From NCBI GenBank assembly GCA_013399305.1, contig VXAI01000015.1, forward strand, positions 4,794,845 through 4,858,844: a stretch of 64,000 bases of DNA. The letters run 5' to 3'. How positions within the stretch are numbered: position 1 is the stretch's first letter; the number at the start of each line of letters is the position of its first letter. Positions 62,401 to 64,000 of this stretch are shown in pieces. Origin of the DNA: Rostratula benghalensis (Eukaryota; Chordata; Aves; Charadriiformes; Rostratulidae). The notes under the pieces were generated by a model that saw nothing but the letters and a program-made list of their open reading frames with translations, did no database searches and was not told where the DNA came from. The position numbers were made by a program, and so were the translations under genes.

Positions 62401-64000
62401 TGACTAACTGCCTTGAATAGGTGTGATCCTAACCACAGTTAGGAGTAACAGCTCAGAGAGATTTACTGCAGAGGAGCACTACCTTGAAAACTCCACCCAG
62501 AAAAGTCTGTATACCAACGCTTCTAGCAAAATCACCATTATTCATAGAGTTTCTAGCTTTTCCTTACAAACCACCTTTCCGGTGGTGCTGAGCTACTGCT
62601 TTGTCAGTAGAGTTTAGAAAGAGAAACATAGAACTAAGTCCCAATCCTCAATAAAACCCCCACCCTTTCACCTCGATGAACACAGTTTGTCGATACTTAC
62701 TAATATTTAGCCATTTAAAAAAACATAATGGTGTACTGTTTATTACTTGATTTCATACAAATACCTGGTTCCTCAATTCAGGAGTATTTTACTAGGTAAG
62801 TACCATGTCTAATAAACTTTAAGATCCACTACTAAATATGTAAACAAAGTAAATATTAATAACACTACCTCCATTTTGAAAGTGTTATATCCAAGAGAGA
62901 GCTTAGCCACTTATAAAACTGTATGCAGTTATAATTCAACATTATGCAAGTCCCTGCTGTGTTCTTAGGTAGCACTACCACGATGAAATTAAGAAAGAGA
63001 AAATTTAGGAAGTTTTCCATAACACATGCCACGCTGCTGAACTTTCAAAAGAAGATATAAAAAAAAAAACCTCACTGTGTTTGAACAACAAGAATGAAAC
63101 AATATTCAAAATAAAGAGCCATTTTCCACATCTGAGTAACTAAAAAAGACATATTGCATTATTGTGGTATGAAGAAGAGTAGAACCAAAGCAGGTGCTTA
63201 CCAACCAACCTATGGATGCACAACTGTGTTACCTTTGTATTCAAACACTACTTATGCTAACGCCATGCACCTTAAACGTCTGCTCATGGCTCAATACTTT
63301 GTTGCACATATGTACTTCTCGTGCAAATGAATCAATCCTTTAGCTGCGCATCCTTAAACTCTGGTTTAGGACTTACTAGATTCTGTATTTCCAGCTTCTA
63401 TGATTCTTGTTCACAGCTAATATGAAACTGTGGATTCCCACTTATCTATGCATTATAAAGTAAATCTGTACACTTATATTCACATTTACACTCCAATTCA
63501 CGAAAACAGTTTTAAAAATAATAATCTTACTTCAAGCTCATGAATTCCTCCTATTTGCTATAAAGAGGCTCAAGCACATACATTAGCACTTTGCTGAAAA
63601 GAGGTCATTTCCTGAAAGGAATATGTATACACTCGGGATTTACTTATGTAAATATGATTTCACACAAATACTCTCCACCTAGGGAACAGGCATTCAATAA
63701 ATGGTATGTAAAACACGTGCTTGTACCTATATGCAAGAACACTTTTACACACTGACTTTTTTATACATCCTGGTCTGACTAGAGGCATGGCTTAAATTAA
63801 ATGCCAGGCTTCTTTCTTGAGTTTGAATGAATTAACATCATGGGCTAGATAATAACCACAGCATAATGGCATGCTGAAGCCCAAGGCAACATTTCAGGAG
63901 AATTTTCATAGGAATTCTGGCCTGATAGGAGATGCTAATGAGTTCAGAGAAGTAAATATAGTTCTTGAAATAGCAAATGACAACTTGTCCATAACAGTAA

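Noticed and set aside
63398..63409. TTCTATGATTCT, resembling the 3'-end repeat of bird CR1 LINEs
   Set aside because: Only about one and a half units are present, and no CR1 body is recognised beside it. It is too short to call a mobile element.

Overview
The window looks like ordinary nuclear DNA from a land vertebrate, most likely a bird or another sauropsid. It contains one clear protein-coding exon flanked by AT-rich, CpG-poor, repeat-poor intron. The bird suggestion rests on indirect signs: I see no Alu, B1/B2, MIR or L1-like sequence, very few interspersed repeats over 64 kb, and only short homopolymers, A/C-rich tracts and dinucleotide runs. A crocodilian or turtle is not excluded. Assembly gaps at 11593-11624 and 32777 suggest a draft assembly.

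The only confident gene segment is on the minus strand at 5654-6542. It is an 889-bp internal exon of a TMEM132-family gene, best matching TMEM132C (with TMEM132D as the next candidate). It encodes nearly 300 residues of the conserved N-terminal extracellular region. A branch point, polypyrimidine tract and AG acceptor precede it, and a CAG|GT donor follows. The reading phase at both ends fits exon 2 of this family. The gene reads from right to left, so 1-5653 is the start of intron 2 and 6543-64000 is the 3' part of a very long intron 1. Long first introns are typical of TMEM132 genes. No signal-peptide exon, CpG island or promoter is visible, so exon 1 probably lies beyond position 64000.

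The intron holds simple repeats, several short tandem duplications and small inverted repeats, a G-rich quadruplex-type tract at 45286-45318, and a series of A-run/A-C-rich tracts between 46.7 and 59.5 kb that share one orientation. A few stretches look like possible conserved non-coding (enhancer) elements: 16203-16292 (paired CACGTG), about 30040-30190, about 31150-31560, 40843-40893 (E-box/AP-1 palindrome) and 48878-49260 (four TAATTA sites in 196 bp). These are motif-based suggestions only.

I found no second gene, RNA gene, intact mobile element, CRISPR array or new multi-gene system. The other open frames are what chance gives in a sequence of this size.
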